Part shown: one piece after another, positions 8,472-17,967 of the stretch
How positions within the stretch are numbered: the first letter of the stretch is position 1
Layout: every line of letters starts with the position of its first letter
From: Chloroflexota bacterium
GTDB taxonomy: Bacteria > Chloroflexota > Anaerolineae > Anaerolineales > UBA4823
Direction: 5' to 3'
DNA length: 64,000 bases
Assembly (NCBI GenBank): GCA_029782365.1
Contig: JAKOUW010000016.1
Location: 110,546-174,545, forward strand
Program-made: the position numbers and the translations under genes
The notes under the pieces: generated by a model
Seen by the model: the letters and a program-made list of their open reading frames with translations, nothing else
Told to the model about the DNA's origin: nothing
Databases searched by the model: none

Positions 8472-9538
8472 GCGCCATCGCGATTCTCCCCGACCCCACT
8501 GCTGCTTTACAGCGAATGGGCGGGCGCATGCTGCGCCTGCAGGTAAGCCTCTTCCAGCCGGCCTGGCTGACCGCTTGGGATAATTCCTCGAATCTGGCAA
8601 CCGAACTTTTCAATGATCCTCTGCAACATCTACAGGAAGAGTTGGCTTCCCAAGTCCGGCAGGTGAACCGGTCTGCCTCTGCTATTCAAGAAACAGCGCC
8701 TTTACGCAGTGCAGCATCCCTTTCATCTACAAATTATCTAGTCGGCCTGGTGGACCGTCCTCGCTCTGGCTCATCGGATTCCGGCTTATCAGACCAGCCG
8801 CTCCCTGGACAGGTCAAACGGCTGCTCTTCGATCCGACCAGGCAGCGTCAACTTCAACCTGGCAAGGCGCCTGGCACGCTGAATCCAGAGATGTTTCTTG
8901 CAGCGGATACAAGCTGGCAGGCGGAAGCCAATGGTTTAGTCGACAGCTCATCTAAACTGCCTGTAAGACGACTGGATACATCTCCCGCCGTCAGCCTGGG
9001 GAGCGTTACTGCTCGCGATGGCTTCATTACGCCTGTCCCGGCCAATCCGGCAGCTCAACGCTTGTCCGTTTCTGGTAAGACCGGCCAACCGCAGAAAGCC
9101 GTAACCATTACAGCAGAACGCTGGCCTGAAGGCTCCACTCTTCTGCCTGGTTCGCGGCCCGCCCCGGATGCTCGTGAATCGGCGGCTGAGGACTCTGCCG
9201 CCGTTGCGAACGAGTCAACTCGTATTACACACTTATCAACCGATCCTGCCCGTCTGGTGGCCGTGCTTAACCGCCACCTCACTCCCCAAACGCCTGAAAA
9301 TATGGACTTACCTCCTCGTTGGGCCCAGGAAAATTCACCGGAGGTCTCCTCCCCCAGGTCAGCGCCAGCCGCATCGAACACCAACCAGCCACAGTCCTTG
9401 CATGATTCCCACTCGCCAGATTTCGAGGAGGAACCGCTAGAGGCGCAGGTGGAGCGTCTGGCTGGCGAGCAGTTAGCTCGTTGGATGGAAGATCTGGAAC
9501 TGGCATATTTGCGCATGTACGGCGCTTCAGGAAAATGA
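8468..9538 (+). CDS. Uncharacterised disordered protein of the tail operon
   Basis: A 356-aa protein I do not recognise. It starts at GTG, overlapping the previous stop by 4 nt. Residues ~1-75 and the last ~40 (LEAQVERLAGEQLARWMEDLELAYLRMYG) are predicted helical. The ~240 residues between are rich in Ser, Pro, Gln and Ala, with no hydrophobic segment, cysteine pair or catalytic motif. The position after a chaperone-like gene and before the adaptor and tape measure suggests an assembly factor. A product of the second chaperone frame or a cargo adaptor is possible. No function is assigned. Confidence 0.6.
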   Translation: MSAIAILPDPTAALQRMGGRMLRLQVSLFQPAWLTAWDNSSNLATELFNDPLQHLQEELASQVRQVNRSASAIQETAPLRSAASLSSTNYLVGLVDRPRSGSSDSGLSDQPLPGQVKRLLFDPTRQRQLQPGKAPGTLNPEMFLAADTSWQAEANGLVDSSSKLPVRRLDTSPAVSLGSVTARDGFITPVPANPAAQRLSVSGKTGQPQKAVTITAERWPEGSTLLPGSRPAPDARESAAEDSAAVANESTRITHLSTDPARLVAVLNRHLTPQTPENMDLPPRWAQENSPEVSSPRSAPAASNTNQPQSLHDSHSPDFEEEPLEAQVERLAGEQLARWMEDLELAYLRMYGASGK

Positions 9539-9541
9539 TCC

Positions 9542-10147
9542 ATGACCATTGAGTTGGGCGACCTCTCCCTGGATCATCTGACCCATATTCAGGTGCACGA
9601 ACAGGCGCGCATCGCCCGCCACCCGGTGCCGGGGATGAGCGGCGATCTTTCCCAGGCTCTTGGACGCCCTTCGGTAGAGATTATCTTCCAGGGCATTTTC
9701 TACGGCGAAAACGCGCTGGATAACCTGGGCAAGCTGCGCAGCGCCTATCTCGATAGCAGTCCGTTGGATTTCTTCACAGAGACGGTTGGCGAGGGCTACT
9801 TCACGCAGGTGTTGATCACTCGCCTGGATGTGGCTCAGCGCGCTGGCCGGCTGGACGAGTTTGATTACCACTGTCACGTGGTTGAATATGTCGAGCCGCC
9901 TGAGCCTGTCCTGGCCGCGCCTCCCGGACTGGGCGATCTGGATCTTGGCTTGCTGGATGAAGCTACAGCTTTCATCGACGATGTCCAAAACGCCCTCGAA
10001 CAGGTCTCGAGCTTGACTGATCTACTGGCAGGCGCCCAGGATTTCGGCAATCCCACCTCACGCTTGCCTGGGATGCTCGATCAATTCACTTCTCTCACTG
10101 GCCCTGGCGCAGGGACATTGAACAATCTGCTTTCGCTCTTCTCATAA
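9542..10147 (+). CDS. Baseplate/tube adaptor-like protein (Mu gpN or XkdP N-terminal-like)
   Basis: A 201-aa protein. Residues ~1-120 follow the pattern of the DNA-circularisation/XkdP-type N-terminal domain of myophages: a HIQVHEQARIARHPVPGMSGDLSQALGR stretch, followed by I-F-x-G-x-F-Y-G and LRSAYLDSSPLDFF. In those phages the protein caps the inner tube at the baseplate. The C-terminal ~60 residues are helical and hydrophobic-periodic. No LysM domain is seen. An AGGAAA RBS precedes the ATG and the tape measure starts 3 nt after the stop. Mu has this gene after the tape measure; here it lies before it. Confidence 0.55.
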   Translation: MTIELGDLSLDHLTHIQVHEQARIARHPVPGMSGDLSQALGRPSVEIIFQGIFYGENALDNLGKLRSAYLDSSPLDFFTETVGEGYFTQVLITRLDVAQRAGRLDEFDYHCHVVEYVEPPEPVLAAPPGLGDLDLGLLDEATAFIDDVQNALEQVSSLTDLLAGAQDFGNPTSRLPGMLDQFTSLTGPGAGTLNNLLSLFS

Positions 10148-10150
10148 ACG

Positions 10151-13100
10151 ATGACCGGAATCAGCGCTAGCATTCCCGATATTACTCCCCTGCTTAACCA
10201 GAGCGGAAGCCTGCAAGGCAATTTGTCTGGCCTGCTTAACCAACTCGGCGGGCTCGATCCGCGAAATTCCAGCTCTCCGTTGGCATCAATCAATACCGTG
10301 TTTAATGATCTCCAATCACACGCCAACATCGATATTGGCCCGCTGGCGAACGGGCTGCCCAATGCTCTACACGCCGTTCAGAACGCACTGCCCGAAAATG
10401 TGCTCTCTTCGCTGGAAAACTTCGACCAGGCCTACCAGGGTATCCGCAATCAACTGCAGGGCAGCCCATTAGCGCAGGCAGTAGCCTCGGGCAGCTCACT
10501 GCAAGACGTTGGTCTGGCGGTGATCGCCGAAGCGCGTTCGCTGTTCGACCAGCGCCTGTCCAGCCTGACGGGCGGGATGGTTGACTCGGACTCCCTGACC
10601 GCACTGCAGGCGTATCTCACCTCTTTGCAGCAGTTCGGCGCCGATTTTCCCGCTCACCAGGCCGAATTTTTGCCCTTCCTCACCCAGCATCTGTTGGGTG
10701 TCGCTCCGGATGTGCTGGCCGCTCCCCTGGCGCACGTGCAGTCTTCCCTGGCCGTGCTGGCGCCCCTGCAGGCCAATGCCCTGGCAGCCTCTTTGCACCC
10801 GCAAATGCAGGCGGTAATGAGCGCTTTCTCAAGCCTGCAAAGTACGGCTCTGTCGATGGATCCGGCGGACGCCGCCGGTTATGTCACTTTGCAGGCCCAA
10901 TTGGACGCTCTGCAAAGCGCGAACAACCTGGTTTTCAATGCGCTGGATGGTTTTTATCAGCAGCTCAGCGGCCTGATCGCCGCACATGCCTGGGACAGCA
11001 TCTTTTCGGGTTATGTCAGCCTGCTGCAGGCGATCAGCTTCGACGAAGTGTTCAGCGTGGATGACCTGATCAACACGCTCGTCTCCTTGCTGGAAGAACA
11101 GCTTTCGCACATCCAGACAGCCTTTTCAGCCGATGATTTGCGCCTGCGCCTGGAGGCTTTGAACCAGTCGGTGCACGATGCCATCTTCAGCTCACCATTG
11201 GGGCAGATTCGCAGCACGATCCAGGGTTTTTTGGACCAGATTCGCCAGGCGATTGAGGGCATCCCTACCGAGTTCATCCAGGAAACGGTGGATGGGCTGT
11301 TCGCACGTATCCAATCCGAATTAGAAGGCCTGGGCATCACCCAGGTGCGAGACCAGATCGCCCAGGCCTTCCAGGAGTTGGAGACGTTCATCAACAGCAA
11401 TATCAATGATGCCTTATCGACCAATGTGCAAGATGCCCTGGCGCCCCTGGTGCAGCAAGTGCAGAACCTGCCGATTGCCGATTTGATCAACCAGCTCACA
11501 TCCACGATTGCCGAGCTGCAGGGCGTCATCGACCAGCTCGAAACGGCAGTCAATGACCAATTGGCTGATTTGAACAGCTTGTTAGACTCATTAAATGGCC
11601 TGTCCTTCACGCCGGTCAGCGATGAAGTGATTGCTGAGATCGATGAATTGAAATCTCGCCTGGAACAGATCAATCCCGATGCGCTGTCGGACGCCGAAAA
11701 GTTGGCCATCTCCGCCGGCCTGGCAGTGCTCCAGGCGATTGACCTGGAAGGCACGGTGATCAATGGCATGAAGACGGGTTATCACGCCGCCGAACATGAG
11801 ATCAAAGGTTTGCTCGACCAGCTCAATGCTGCCCTGGAGCAGATCAGCGGCAAATTCACTGTTTTCAGTCCTCAGCAGCTGCTCAGCCCGGTGAACGACC
11901 TGCTCGACCAGGCTTCGAATTTGGTCGCCAGCTTGAACGGCGAACACCTGCTGGGTTTCCTGTATGACCTGGTCGACCAGCTCAAGCAAGCTATGCAGGC
12001 CCTCGACCCGGGACGCATCCTCGACCCGCTTCAGCCGCTGTATGCGGAAATCACCGCTGCTGTTAATCGGCTGCGGCCCGACCAGTGGGTGGCGCCCCTA
12101 GAAGCGCTCTACGCAGAAGTGGATCATCTGATTGATTTGATCGATGTCACCCCTCTGTTGGACGAACTGAACAACCTGGAAACGCAGTTGTTCGCCAGCG
12201 TGCGCACCACTATTCTGAACGCCCTGGAAGGTCTCAACCTGCCTGAACCGTTGGGCAGTTTCTACAACCAACTCAAACCGGTGTTTGAGTTGGTTACCGA
12301 AGCCGTTTTTGGCGATCCGAACACGCAGTTAAGCCAGCTCAGCCTCGAAATCCGCAATCGGGTGGATTTAACAAGCTTGTTTGCGCCGTTGGACGCGGCT
12401 TTTATGCAGTTGGTGGGATTGCTAGAGAAGATACCGGCGAACGATTTGACCACAGTCATGGAGACAATCCGCCAGACCATCGGCATCGGTTTGCAGACGC
12501 TCGACCCGCAGGCTGTTCTGAACGGGCTGCGCTCAGGTTACAGCGCCTTGCTTGAGCTTGCTCCAACCAGCCTGGTGAGTGTATCGAAGAACTTGCCTGC
12601 TCTCAAGCTGGCCTTTAACACGCACGTCAGCACAGCCCCAGCCGAACGCCAGGGGGATGTGCAGGCTGTTTCTGCCAAATTTGACCTTTTGATCAATGCC
12701 ACTTCGCCTGGCGTCAGCGGCGGCCAAATAGCCCAGCTCGTGCAAGATCACGCCAACTGCCTGGCGGCGCTGCGCGGGCGGATAAATGCCCTCGACAGCT
12801 CCAGCGCTCAGGAGAGCTATGCTCGCCTGAAGCGCGGGCTGGATAAACTTCTGCCCGATTTCCTGCGCCAGCCCCAATCCCTGACATATGACGCCATTTT
12901 GGGCGGGATCAACGCCATGCGCCCATCTTCCAAAGCGCAGTTGGTGGAAAATGCCCTGGCGCGCTTCCTTCAACACGTCCAGCCTTTTGCCGATGCTCTG
13001 GAGCCAGCCATTAACACATTCTTTGGCACCCTGCGTGAGCTGATGCGCCTGATCAACCCTCTCGATGTGCGAGATGCGGTTGCGGCGATTTACACAGAAG

Positions 13101-13573
13101 TCAAGAACAAGCTGCATGTCATCGACCCGGCTTCTTTGCGCCAGCACTTCGAAGATCTGCTGGCAGCCCTGACAGCGCCTCTGCAAGCGGTGGACCCTGC
13201 CCAGCTCAAAGCGCAGTTGAATGCTGTTTTCAACTCTGCCGTCAGTGCCCTGACTGGCAAAGTCAGTGGTATTCTGGATGATCTGGTAGCGGCGGTGGAT
13301 GCCATGCTGGGCAATATTGTCGCCGCCTTTCAAAATTTGATCACCCAGGTGCGCGCCGCGATTGACGATTTGTTAGCCGGTTTGCAGGGCGTGCTCGACC
13401 GGCTGGAAGCCCTTGTGTTCGTCGAGATTTTAACCCGCTTGGGACAGGCCATTGATAACCTGGGAATGAGTTTTGACGGTGAGTTGGACCGGGTGCGCAA
13501 TGCCTTTGACGATATGCTGGCGGCGATTCCTCAATTGGGCGGCGTCAGCCTGAGCGCCGGGATTTCGATATAG
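10151..13573 (+). CDS. Tape measure-like helical protein
   Basis: A 1140-aa, almost entirely alpha-helical protein with imperfect apolipoprotein-like repeats (motifs such as LLDQLNAALEQI, LNSLLDSLNGL and LQPLYAEITAAVNRL recur). It has no enzymatic motif and no clear transmembrane helix. Its length, composition and place between the adaptor and the hub genes fit a tape measure protein, which sets tube length and occupies the lumen. If about 1.5 angstrom per residue applies, the tube would be about 170 nm. The lack of hydrophobic TM segments is unusual for phage tape measures that puncture membranes, but common in injection systems. Confidence 0.65.
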   Translation: MTGISASIPDITPLLNQSGSLQGNLSGLLNQLGGLDPRNSSSPLASINTVFNDLQSHANIDIGPLANGLPNALHAVQNALPENVLSSLENFDQAYQGIRNQLQGSPLAQAVASGSSLQDVGLAVIAEARSLFDQRLSSLTGGMVDSDSLTALQAYLTSLQQFGADFPAHQAEFLPFLTQHLLGVAPDVLAAPLAHVQSSLAVLAPLQANALAASLHPQMQAVMSAFSSLQSTALSMDPADAAGYVTLQAQLDALQSANNLVFNALDGFYQQLSGLIAAHAWDSIFSGYVSLLQAISFDEVFSVDDLINTLVSLLEEQLSHIQTAFSADDLRLRLEALNQSVHDAIFSSPLGQIRSTIQGFLDQIRQAIEGIPTEFIQETVDGLFARIQSELEGLGITQVRDQIAQAFQELETFINSNINDALSTNVQDALAPLVQQVQNLPIADLINQLTSTIAELQGVIDQLETAVNDQLADLNSLLDSLNGLSFTPVSDEVIAEIDELKSRLEQINPDALSDAEKLAISAGLAVLQAIDLEGTVINGMKTGYHAAEHEIKGLLDQLNAALEQISGKFTVFSPQQLLSPVNDLLDQASNLVASLNGEHLLGFLYDLVDQLKQAMQALDPGRILDPLQPLYAEITAAVNRLRPDQWVAPLEALYAEVDHLIDLIDVTPLLDELNNLETQLFASVRTTILNALEGLNLPEPLGSFYNQLKPVFELVTEAVFGDPNTQLSQLSLEIRNRVDLTSLFAPLDAAFMQLVGLLEKIPANDLTTVMETIRQTIGIGLQTLDPQAVLNGLRSGYSALLELAPTSLVSVSKNLPALKLAFNTHVSTAPAERQGDVQAVSAKFDLLINATSPGVSGGQIAQLVQDHANCLAALRGRINALDSSSAQESYARLKRGLDKLLPDFLRQPQSLTYDAILGGINAMRPSSKAQLVENALARFLQHVQPFADALEPAINTFFGTLRELMRLINPLDVRDAVAAIYTEVKNKLHVIDPASLRQHFEDLLAALTAPLQAVDPAQLKAQLNAVFNSAVSALTGKVSGILDDLVAAVDAMLGNIVAAFQNLITQVRAAIDDLLAGLQGVLDRLEALVFVEILTRLGQAIDNLGMSFDGELDRVRNAFDDMLAAIPQLGGVSLSAGISI

Positions 13574-13581
13574 GAGCCTAT

Positions 13582-16068
13582 GTGTACCTGCGCGTGAAAC
13601 CATCCAACAGCCAACCGGAGCTTCCCGGTATTCATGGCCACAGCTTGGACCTACCGGCGCAGGTTCGTGGGTCTTGGCCTTCGGATGCAGAGCGACTGGA
13701 AGCGCAAAAGCGGTTGGAAGCCTGGCTTGAGCAGGAGCGCAGCCGCCGGACGCTGAGCGGGTCAGACGGACGCATCGACGTGGTGCAGGAGAATCTGGAC
13801 GGATTTCCATCTTGCCAGTATCGCTACAACCAGCAGGGAGACCTGGTCGAAATTATTGAGGCCGATGGCCGCCGGACAGGTTACGAATATGATGATCAGC
13901 GCCGGCTGGTCTGCGTTCGATTCTGTGATGGCGGGGCGGCTTTTTACCGCTACTGCGGCAGTCGGTTGGTGGAAGTGGAAGATCGAGGCCAGGTGCGGCG
14001 CTTTACTTTCTCCGCTGAAGGCCTGCTCGACAGGATGGAATTTCTGGACTCGTCTGCCTTTTTCCGCTACAACGTTCCCCACAGTGCTGCATCGAGTGAA
14101 GGCTCTCAACCCGACCAGCCTGCCCGCTTGATCGAAGCGCGTCATGTCAGCGATGGGCGCCAGGATGTGATTTGCCGCTGGGAATACGATTCCGCCGGGC
14201 GTGTGGCTGCCCTCAGCCAGGAGATTGGCGGCGCTGTACTGGCCGCCTCTTTGACGTATGATGCCCAGGGGCGCCTGGTAGCCCTGCGTCTCCCCGGATT
14301 GAACCAGGCCCTGCGGTATACATGGGATGAGCGCGGCCGGCCTGCCACCATTGCCCTGGGCGACCTGGAATTGGGCAGCTATCGTTTTGACGATGAGCAC
14401 AAGCAGACCACCTTGTCGTATGCCAACGGCCTGGTCAACCAGTCGCAGGCCAATTTGCACGATGGGCGCCCGAAAAGCCTGGCGATCACCCGTGCAGGCG
14501 AGGTGGTCCTCCAGCGGAAATTTATGTATGGATTGGGTGGGGAGGTGCTCTCGGATGGTCGTTGGGATTACAGCTATGATATCTTGGGACGCCTGATCGC
14601 CGCCGCGGCGCTCGGGCAGGCTGAAAAATGGGAATATCAGTATGACGCCCTCGACAACCGCACAGCCGGCCCGCGCCAGCCTGGCAGATCGACATGCTAC
14701 ATCCATTATGATGCCCAGGGATGCCTGCTGGAGACCGGCGATCCGCAAGCCGCTGTTCTTTTCAGACACGATCGCTGGGGAAGGCTGGCCGGGCAGACGG
14801 ATGCTGCCGCCGGCAGGGAGTGGAGCTACCGCTACGATGGCGCCGGACGCCTGTCCGAAGCTTTCCAGAACGGGCACCGCTGTGCTCGTTTCACTTATGA
14901 TTTCAAAGGCCGCCTGGCGCTGGCGGATTATGCTGACTATTCGGAGCGCTATTTTTACGGTCCTGCCGACGAGCTTTTGGCTGTCACGGATCTCTCCGGA
15001 CAACCCCAGTATCTCTTCGTGCGCACTCCCCTGGGTGTGCTGGCTGAACTGCACTTCACATCTTCTGAGGATGGCGCAGTTCCTCGGGTATATTTCCGCC
15101 ACGATGATCCGCAGGGAAGCGCCTTGCTGCTGAGCGATATGGCTGGCTCAATTGTGAAACGCTTCGATTATTGCCCCTTCGGAGCGCCGTCGGGTGAGCT
15201 GATGCAGGAGTTCGTCCCCTTCTTCCAGGGCCGGCGGTACTGCGCCACCCTCGGTCTGTATTACTTCGGCGCCCGCTGGTACGATCCCACCTTGGGCCGC
15301 TTCCTGACGCCAGACAGCTACACCGGCGCTCCAGATGATGAGCGGCTGGTCAATCCTTATATTTCCTCCAGCCGCCAGGTGACCCAGCGATTAAGTGTGC
15401 TCAACGAATGGCTTAAGCAGCCGCGCCTGCGCAACCGCTATGTCTTTTGCGCCAACGATCCCGCCGGTCGGGTCGACCCCAACGGTCATTGGTCTTTCGG
15501 CGGAGTGCTGCTCAGCCTGCTGGGCGCCATCTGGACTCTGCCCAACACCCTGTTTGGCCTGCTGATCGAGGTCACCTGTTTGATCGGCGAAGTGGTGCGC
15601 TGGTTGGTGTGGCTGGTCAGTTTTGGCAATGCCAGTTGGGAAACCCCCGGTTTCGACGCCGCCGCTTCAGGCAGGTTGAATGCCTTCGCCCTGGTATTTT
15701 CCGGCGGCTGGCTGGGCTCGTTTTCCAGCCTGCTCGGCATCACGTTCGGCAATGTCTTCTTTGTCTATAAACAATGGGAGACTTCATCCCATATTACCAG
15801 CATGTCTGACCCGGTTTTTCCCACGGCTTACGGCGGTTCGGTTTCCATCCCACGCAGCCAGGCTCTCTATGAACATGAGTTGCGTCACACAAACCAATAT
15901 GGCTGGTTTGGACCTTTCTTCCACCTGGGCCTGCCATTATTTGGTTTTTACGAATGGGATGTGATCATCAACGGCTACCGCAACGCCTGGAGTGAACGCG
16001 ATGCACGTGAGCACGCCGAAGAAGATCCGGCCCACCCCACGCCGCGGCCCGCGCCAGGGACGCCATGA
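13582..16068 (+). CDS. RHS/YD-repeat protein with C-terminal HExxH (zincin-like) domain
   Basis: An 828-aa protein with a GTG start and AGGAG 5 nt upstream. Residues ~75-560 are YD repeats (for example YRYNQQGDLVEI, YEYDDQRRLV, WEYDSAGRVA). The RHS core closes with ARWYDPTLGRFLTPD (~565) and NRYVFCANDPAGRVDPNG (ending ~635), the usual cocoon and self-cleavage region. Residues ~638-735 contain several hydrophobic, TM-like stretches. The end carries HELRH at 765-769 followed by NGYRNAWSERDA, where E805 could be a third ligand. There is no PAAR domain or signal peptide. It sits inside the tail operon between tape measure and hub, so it is probably a payload or tip-associated toxin. No immunity gene fits downstream, as the hub begins 7 nt later. 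Confidence 0.85.
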   Translation: MYLRVKPSNSQPELPGIHGHSLDLPAQVRGSWPSDAERLEAQKRLEAWLEQERSRRTLSGSDGRIDVVQENLDGFPSCQYRYNQQGDLVEIIEADGRRTGYEYDDQRRLVCVRFCDGGAAFYRYCGSRLVEVEDRGQVRRFTFSAEGLLDRMEFLDSSAFFRYNVPHSAASSEGSQPDQPARLIEARHVSDGRQDVICRWEYDSAGRVAALSQEIGGAVLAASLTYDAQGRLVALRLPGLNQALRYTWDERGRPATIALGDLELGSYRFDDEHKQTTLSYANGLVNQSQANLHDGRPKSLAITRAGEVVLQRKFMYGLGGEVLSDGRWDYSYDILGRLIAAAALGQAEKWEYQYDALDNRTAGPRQPGRSTCYIHYDAQGCLLETGDPQAAVLFRHDRWGRLAGQTDAAAGREWSYRYDGAGRLSEAFQNGHRCARFTYDFKGRLALADYADYSERYFYGPADELLAVTDLSGQPQYLFVRTPLGVLAELHFTSSEDGAVPRVYFRHDDPQGSALLLSDMAGSIVKRFDYCPFGAPSGELMQEFVPFFQGRRYCATLGLYYFGARWYDPTLGRFLTPDSYTGAPDDERLVNPYISSSRQVTQRLSVLNEWLKQPRLRNRYVFCANDPAGRVDPNGHWSFGGVLLSLLGAIWTLPNTLFGLLIEVTCLIGEVVRWLVWLVSFGNASWETPGFDAAASGRLNAFALVFSGGWLGSFSSLLGITFGNVFFVYKQWETSSHITSMSDPVFPTAYGGSVSIPRSQALYEHELRHTNQYGWFGPFFHLGLPLFGFYEWDVIINGYRNAWSERDAREHAEEDPAHPTPRPAPGTP

Positions 16069-16075
16069 GGAATCC

Positions 16076-17239
16076 ATGACGCTGAAACCCACCTTTAAAC
16101 TGACCCTGGGTGACCGGGTCAGTACCAGCGACCAGGCTGCCTTCGGGCCGCGCAGTTTCGTGGTCGAGCGCGATATGGATATCGCCGCCGACAGCCTGCG
16201 CATCGATCTGTTCCAACGTCCTGATGCTTCCGGCGCCACCGTAGATCTGGATCCGGCTAGCGCGGCAGCCGATGTGATTTTGGAGCTCGGCCATGATGGA
16301 GAAAACGAGCAGGTATTCAGCGGCAAACTGGTCGAGCTGCGCCCGACGCTGAACGGGGCGGTGATTTTCGCCCTGGGGAAAATGAACGATTTGCTCAACC
16401 TGCACGCCGCAACTGCTTATGAAAGCCAGACTGCCGGCGGCATTGTGCGCGACCTGGTAAGTCAGGCAGGGTTGGAAACCGGGACGATCGATGACGGTCC
16501 CACGCTACCGAGCTTTGCTGTAGACCAGCGCCTGAGTGCTTTTTCACATGTAAAAGGCCTGGCGGATCGCCTGGGATACGAACTGTACACGGACCGCCAG
16601 GGCAAGGTGTATTTCCACGCCCTGGGCAGCGCGGCTTCATTGGATTCGGCCGGCGGTGGGCTGCTGGGCGCTGCTGCCGCCGCCGCTTCATCCCTGTTAG
16701 GATTGGGGGGCGGCGGCGAGGGGTACCAGTTCGGCCAGCACCTGATCCAGGCTGGCGCCGGTCGGCGCCAGCCAAGCTGGGGCAGCGTCGAAGTGGGCGG
16801 CGAGAGCCCCATGTCCAGCCAGGGAGCCAGCGCATCGCACTGGCTGACAGTGAACGACAGCGATTTTCGCGGCAGCGCCGGCTCCGGCAGTCCGAAGCTG
16901 CTGGTGTTCGATGCCGCCGCCCGCAGCAAAGATTTGGCCGACCGTTTTGCTGCCGGCCGCCTGGCCGTGGCCGAGCGCACCGCTCACCAGGTGAGTTTTA
17001 CCATCCTGGGACGCGGCTCGATAGAATTGGGAGATGATCTGAGCCTCAGTGCTGTGCCCGACGCCCTGATCAATGGCCAGGGGTACGTGCGCGCCATTCG
17101 ACACCGCTTTAGCGCCAGCGGCCTGCCCCCATCGTTCAGGCTAATGAAGAGCTGGCGCTCCAGCCCGGCCGATGAAGATCGGTGGGGAGCCGGTTTCGTA
17201 ACCGACCTGCGCGTCTCGCTCAACCTGGAGGACGCATGA
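16076..17239 (+). CDS. Baseplate hub protein, gpD/gp27 type
   Basis: A 387-aa hub protein resembling the phage late-control gene D/XkdQ/VgrG N-terminal family. It shows a beta-rich N-terminal barrel (TFKLTLGDRVSTSD, FVVERDMDIAADSLRIDLF), a middle with TAGGIVRDLVSQAGLE and KGLADRLGYELYTDRQGKVYFH, and a C-terminal GSIELGDDLSLSAVPDALINGQGYVRAIRHRF that is typical of this family. The frame is open to 15992, but the ATG at 16076 with GAGG at 16067-16070 is preferred. It overlaps the spike gene start (ATGA). Hub and spike are separate genes here, as in P2, Mu or PBSX, rather than a VgrG fusion. Confidence 0.85.
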   Translation: MTLKPTFKLTLGDRVSTSDQAAFGPRSFVVERDMDIAADSLRIDLFQRPDASGATVDLDPASAAADVILELGHDGENEQVFSGKLVELRPTLNGAVIFALGKMNDLLNLHAATAYESQTAGGIVRDLVSQAGLETGTIDDGPTLPSFAVDQRLSAFSHVKGLADRLGYELYTDRQGKVYFHALGSAASLDSAGGGLLGAAAAAASSLLGLGGGGEGYQFGQHLIQAGAGRRQPSWGSVEVGGESPMSSQGASASHWLTVNDSDFRGSAGSGSPKLLVFDAAARSKDLADRFAAGRLAVAERTAHQVSFTILGRGSIELGDDLSLSAVPDALINGQGYVRAIRHRFSASGLPPSFRLMKSWRSSPADEDRWGAGFVTDLRVSLNLEDA

Positions 17240-17955
17240 GCGCTGCCTTGAACCCAACGCACAGCGCCGGCGAACTGCTCAGTATGGTGCAGCGCGTGGT
17301 GCAGCAAGAGCTGCTGCGCCAACGCTCTGCTATGCTGGGTGTGATCACCGAGGTGTTTGCCCACGAGTCGGACGACGATGACAATAATTACGAGGCCAGC
17401 GTGCGCTTGAAACACGCTGACCTGGAACTGCGCCGCGTGCCGCTGGCGGTGGCGCATATTGGCGTGGCGGCGCCGCCGCGCGTGGGCGACCTGGCATTGG
17501 TGCAGTTTATCGACGGCGATTTAAACCAGGCAGTCATCACTGGGCGTTTTTACCACGCCGATGATCGCCCCCCTTTGCACCAGGCGGATGATGTGCTCTT
17601 CGAGCAGCGCGTCCCAGATGGCACACTCAACCATTTACGCTTCACTCCAGACGGCACGATCTATCTGCAGCGAGATGTGACCAAACCGGAGGATAACTCG
17701 GAATTCAAAGCCGGCATCAAGATAGACTCAGACGGCAATATCCAGCTCCAGGCCGGAGAAAAGATCGTCATAACGCTGACCAAAGATGATCAAATTGAAA
17801 TCAAGGCCGATGGAAAGGCGGTCAAAATAAACTGCGATACCCTGACAGTTGATGGCAAACTGCATGTCACCGGCGATACCAGTGTGGATACCAAAGTCGA
17901 AGTGGGCTCTGGCCCCAAAACCACGATTACTGGCGGAACCATCCAGGGAGGATGA
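17236..17955 (+). CDS. Baseplate spike protein, gpV/gp45 type
   Basis: A 239-aa spike. The N-terminal OB-fold is recognisable from MLGVITEVFAHESDDDDNNYEASVRLKHADLELRRVPLAV and PRVGDLALVQFIDGDLNQAVITGRFYH. The C-terminal ~90 residues alternate in a beta-helix pattern (GIKIDSDGNIQLQAGEKI, KVEVGSGPKTTITGGTIQGG), giving a trimeric needle as in P2 gpV or the VgrG needle. The start codon overlaps the hub stop (ATGA), with GGAGGA upstream. It binds the hub below the tube and pierces the target envelope. Confidence 0.87.
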   Translation: MSAALNPTHSAGELLSMVQRVVQQELLRQRSAMLGVITEVFAHESDDDDNNYEASVRLKHADLELRRVPLAVAHIGVAAPPRVGDLALVQFIDGDLNQAVITGRFYHADDRPPLHQADDVLFEQRVPDGTLNHLRFTPDGTIYLQRDVTKPEDNSEFKAGIKIDSDGNIQLQAGEKIVITLTKDDQIEIKADGKAVKINCDTLTVDGKLHVTGDTSVDTKVEVGSGPKTTITGGTIQGG

Positions 17956-17967
17956 GGGAATACAACG

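Noticed and set aside
11011..11769. A 252-codon antisense frame in the tape measure gene (and a 266-codon one at 12533-13333)
   Set aside because: Low-complexity translations mirroring the helical repeats of the sense gene; no independent coding evidence.
13762..15102. A 446-codon open frame antisense to the RHS gene
   Set aside because: It lies wholly within a clear YD-repeat gene, shows no family motif or RBS, and reflects the GC-rich third positions of the sense strand.
15992..16076. Longer N-terminus for the hub protein
   Set aside because: The extension overlaps the RHS gene and adds low-complexity residues; an RBS supports the ATG at 16076.
16076..17955. A fused VgrG
   Set aside because: Hub and spike are two separate genes with ATGA overlap and individual start signals, as in P2 or Mu.
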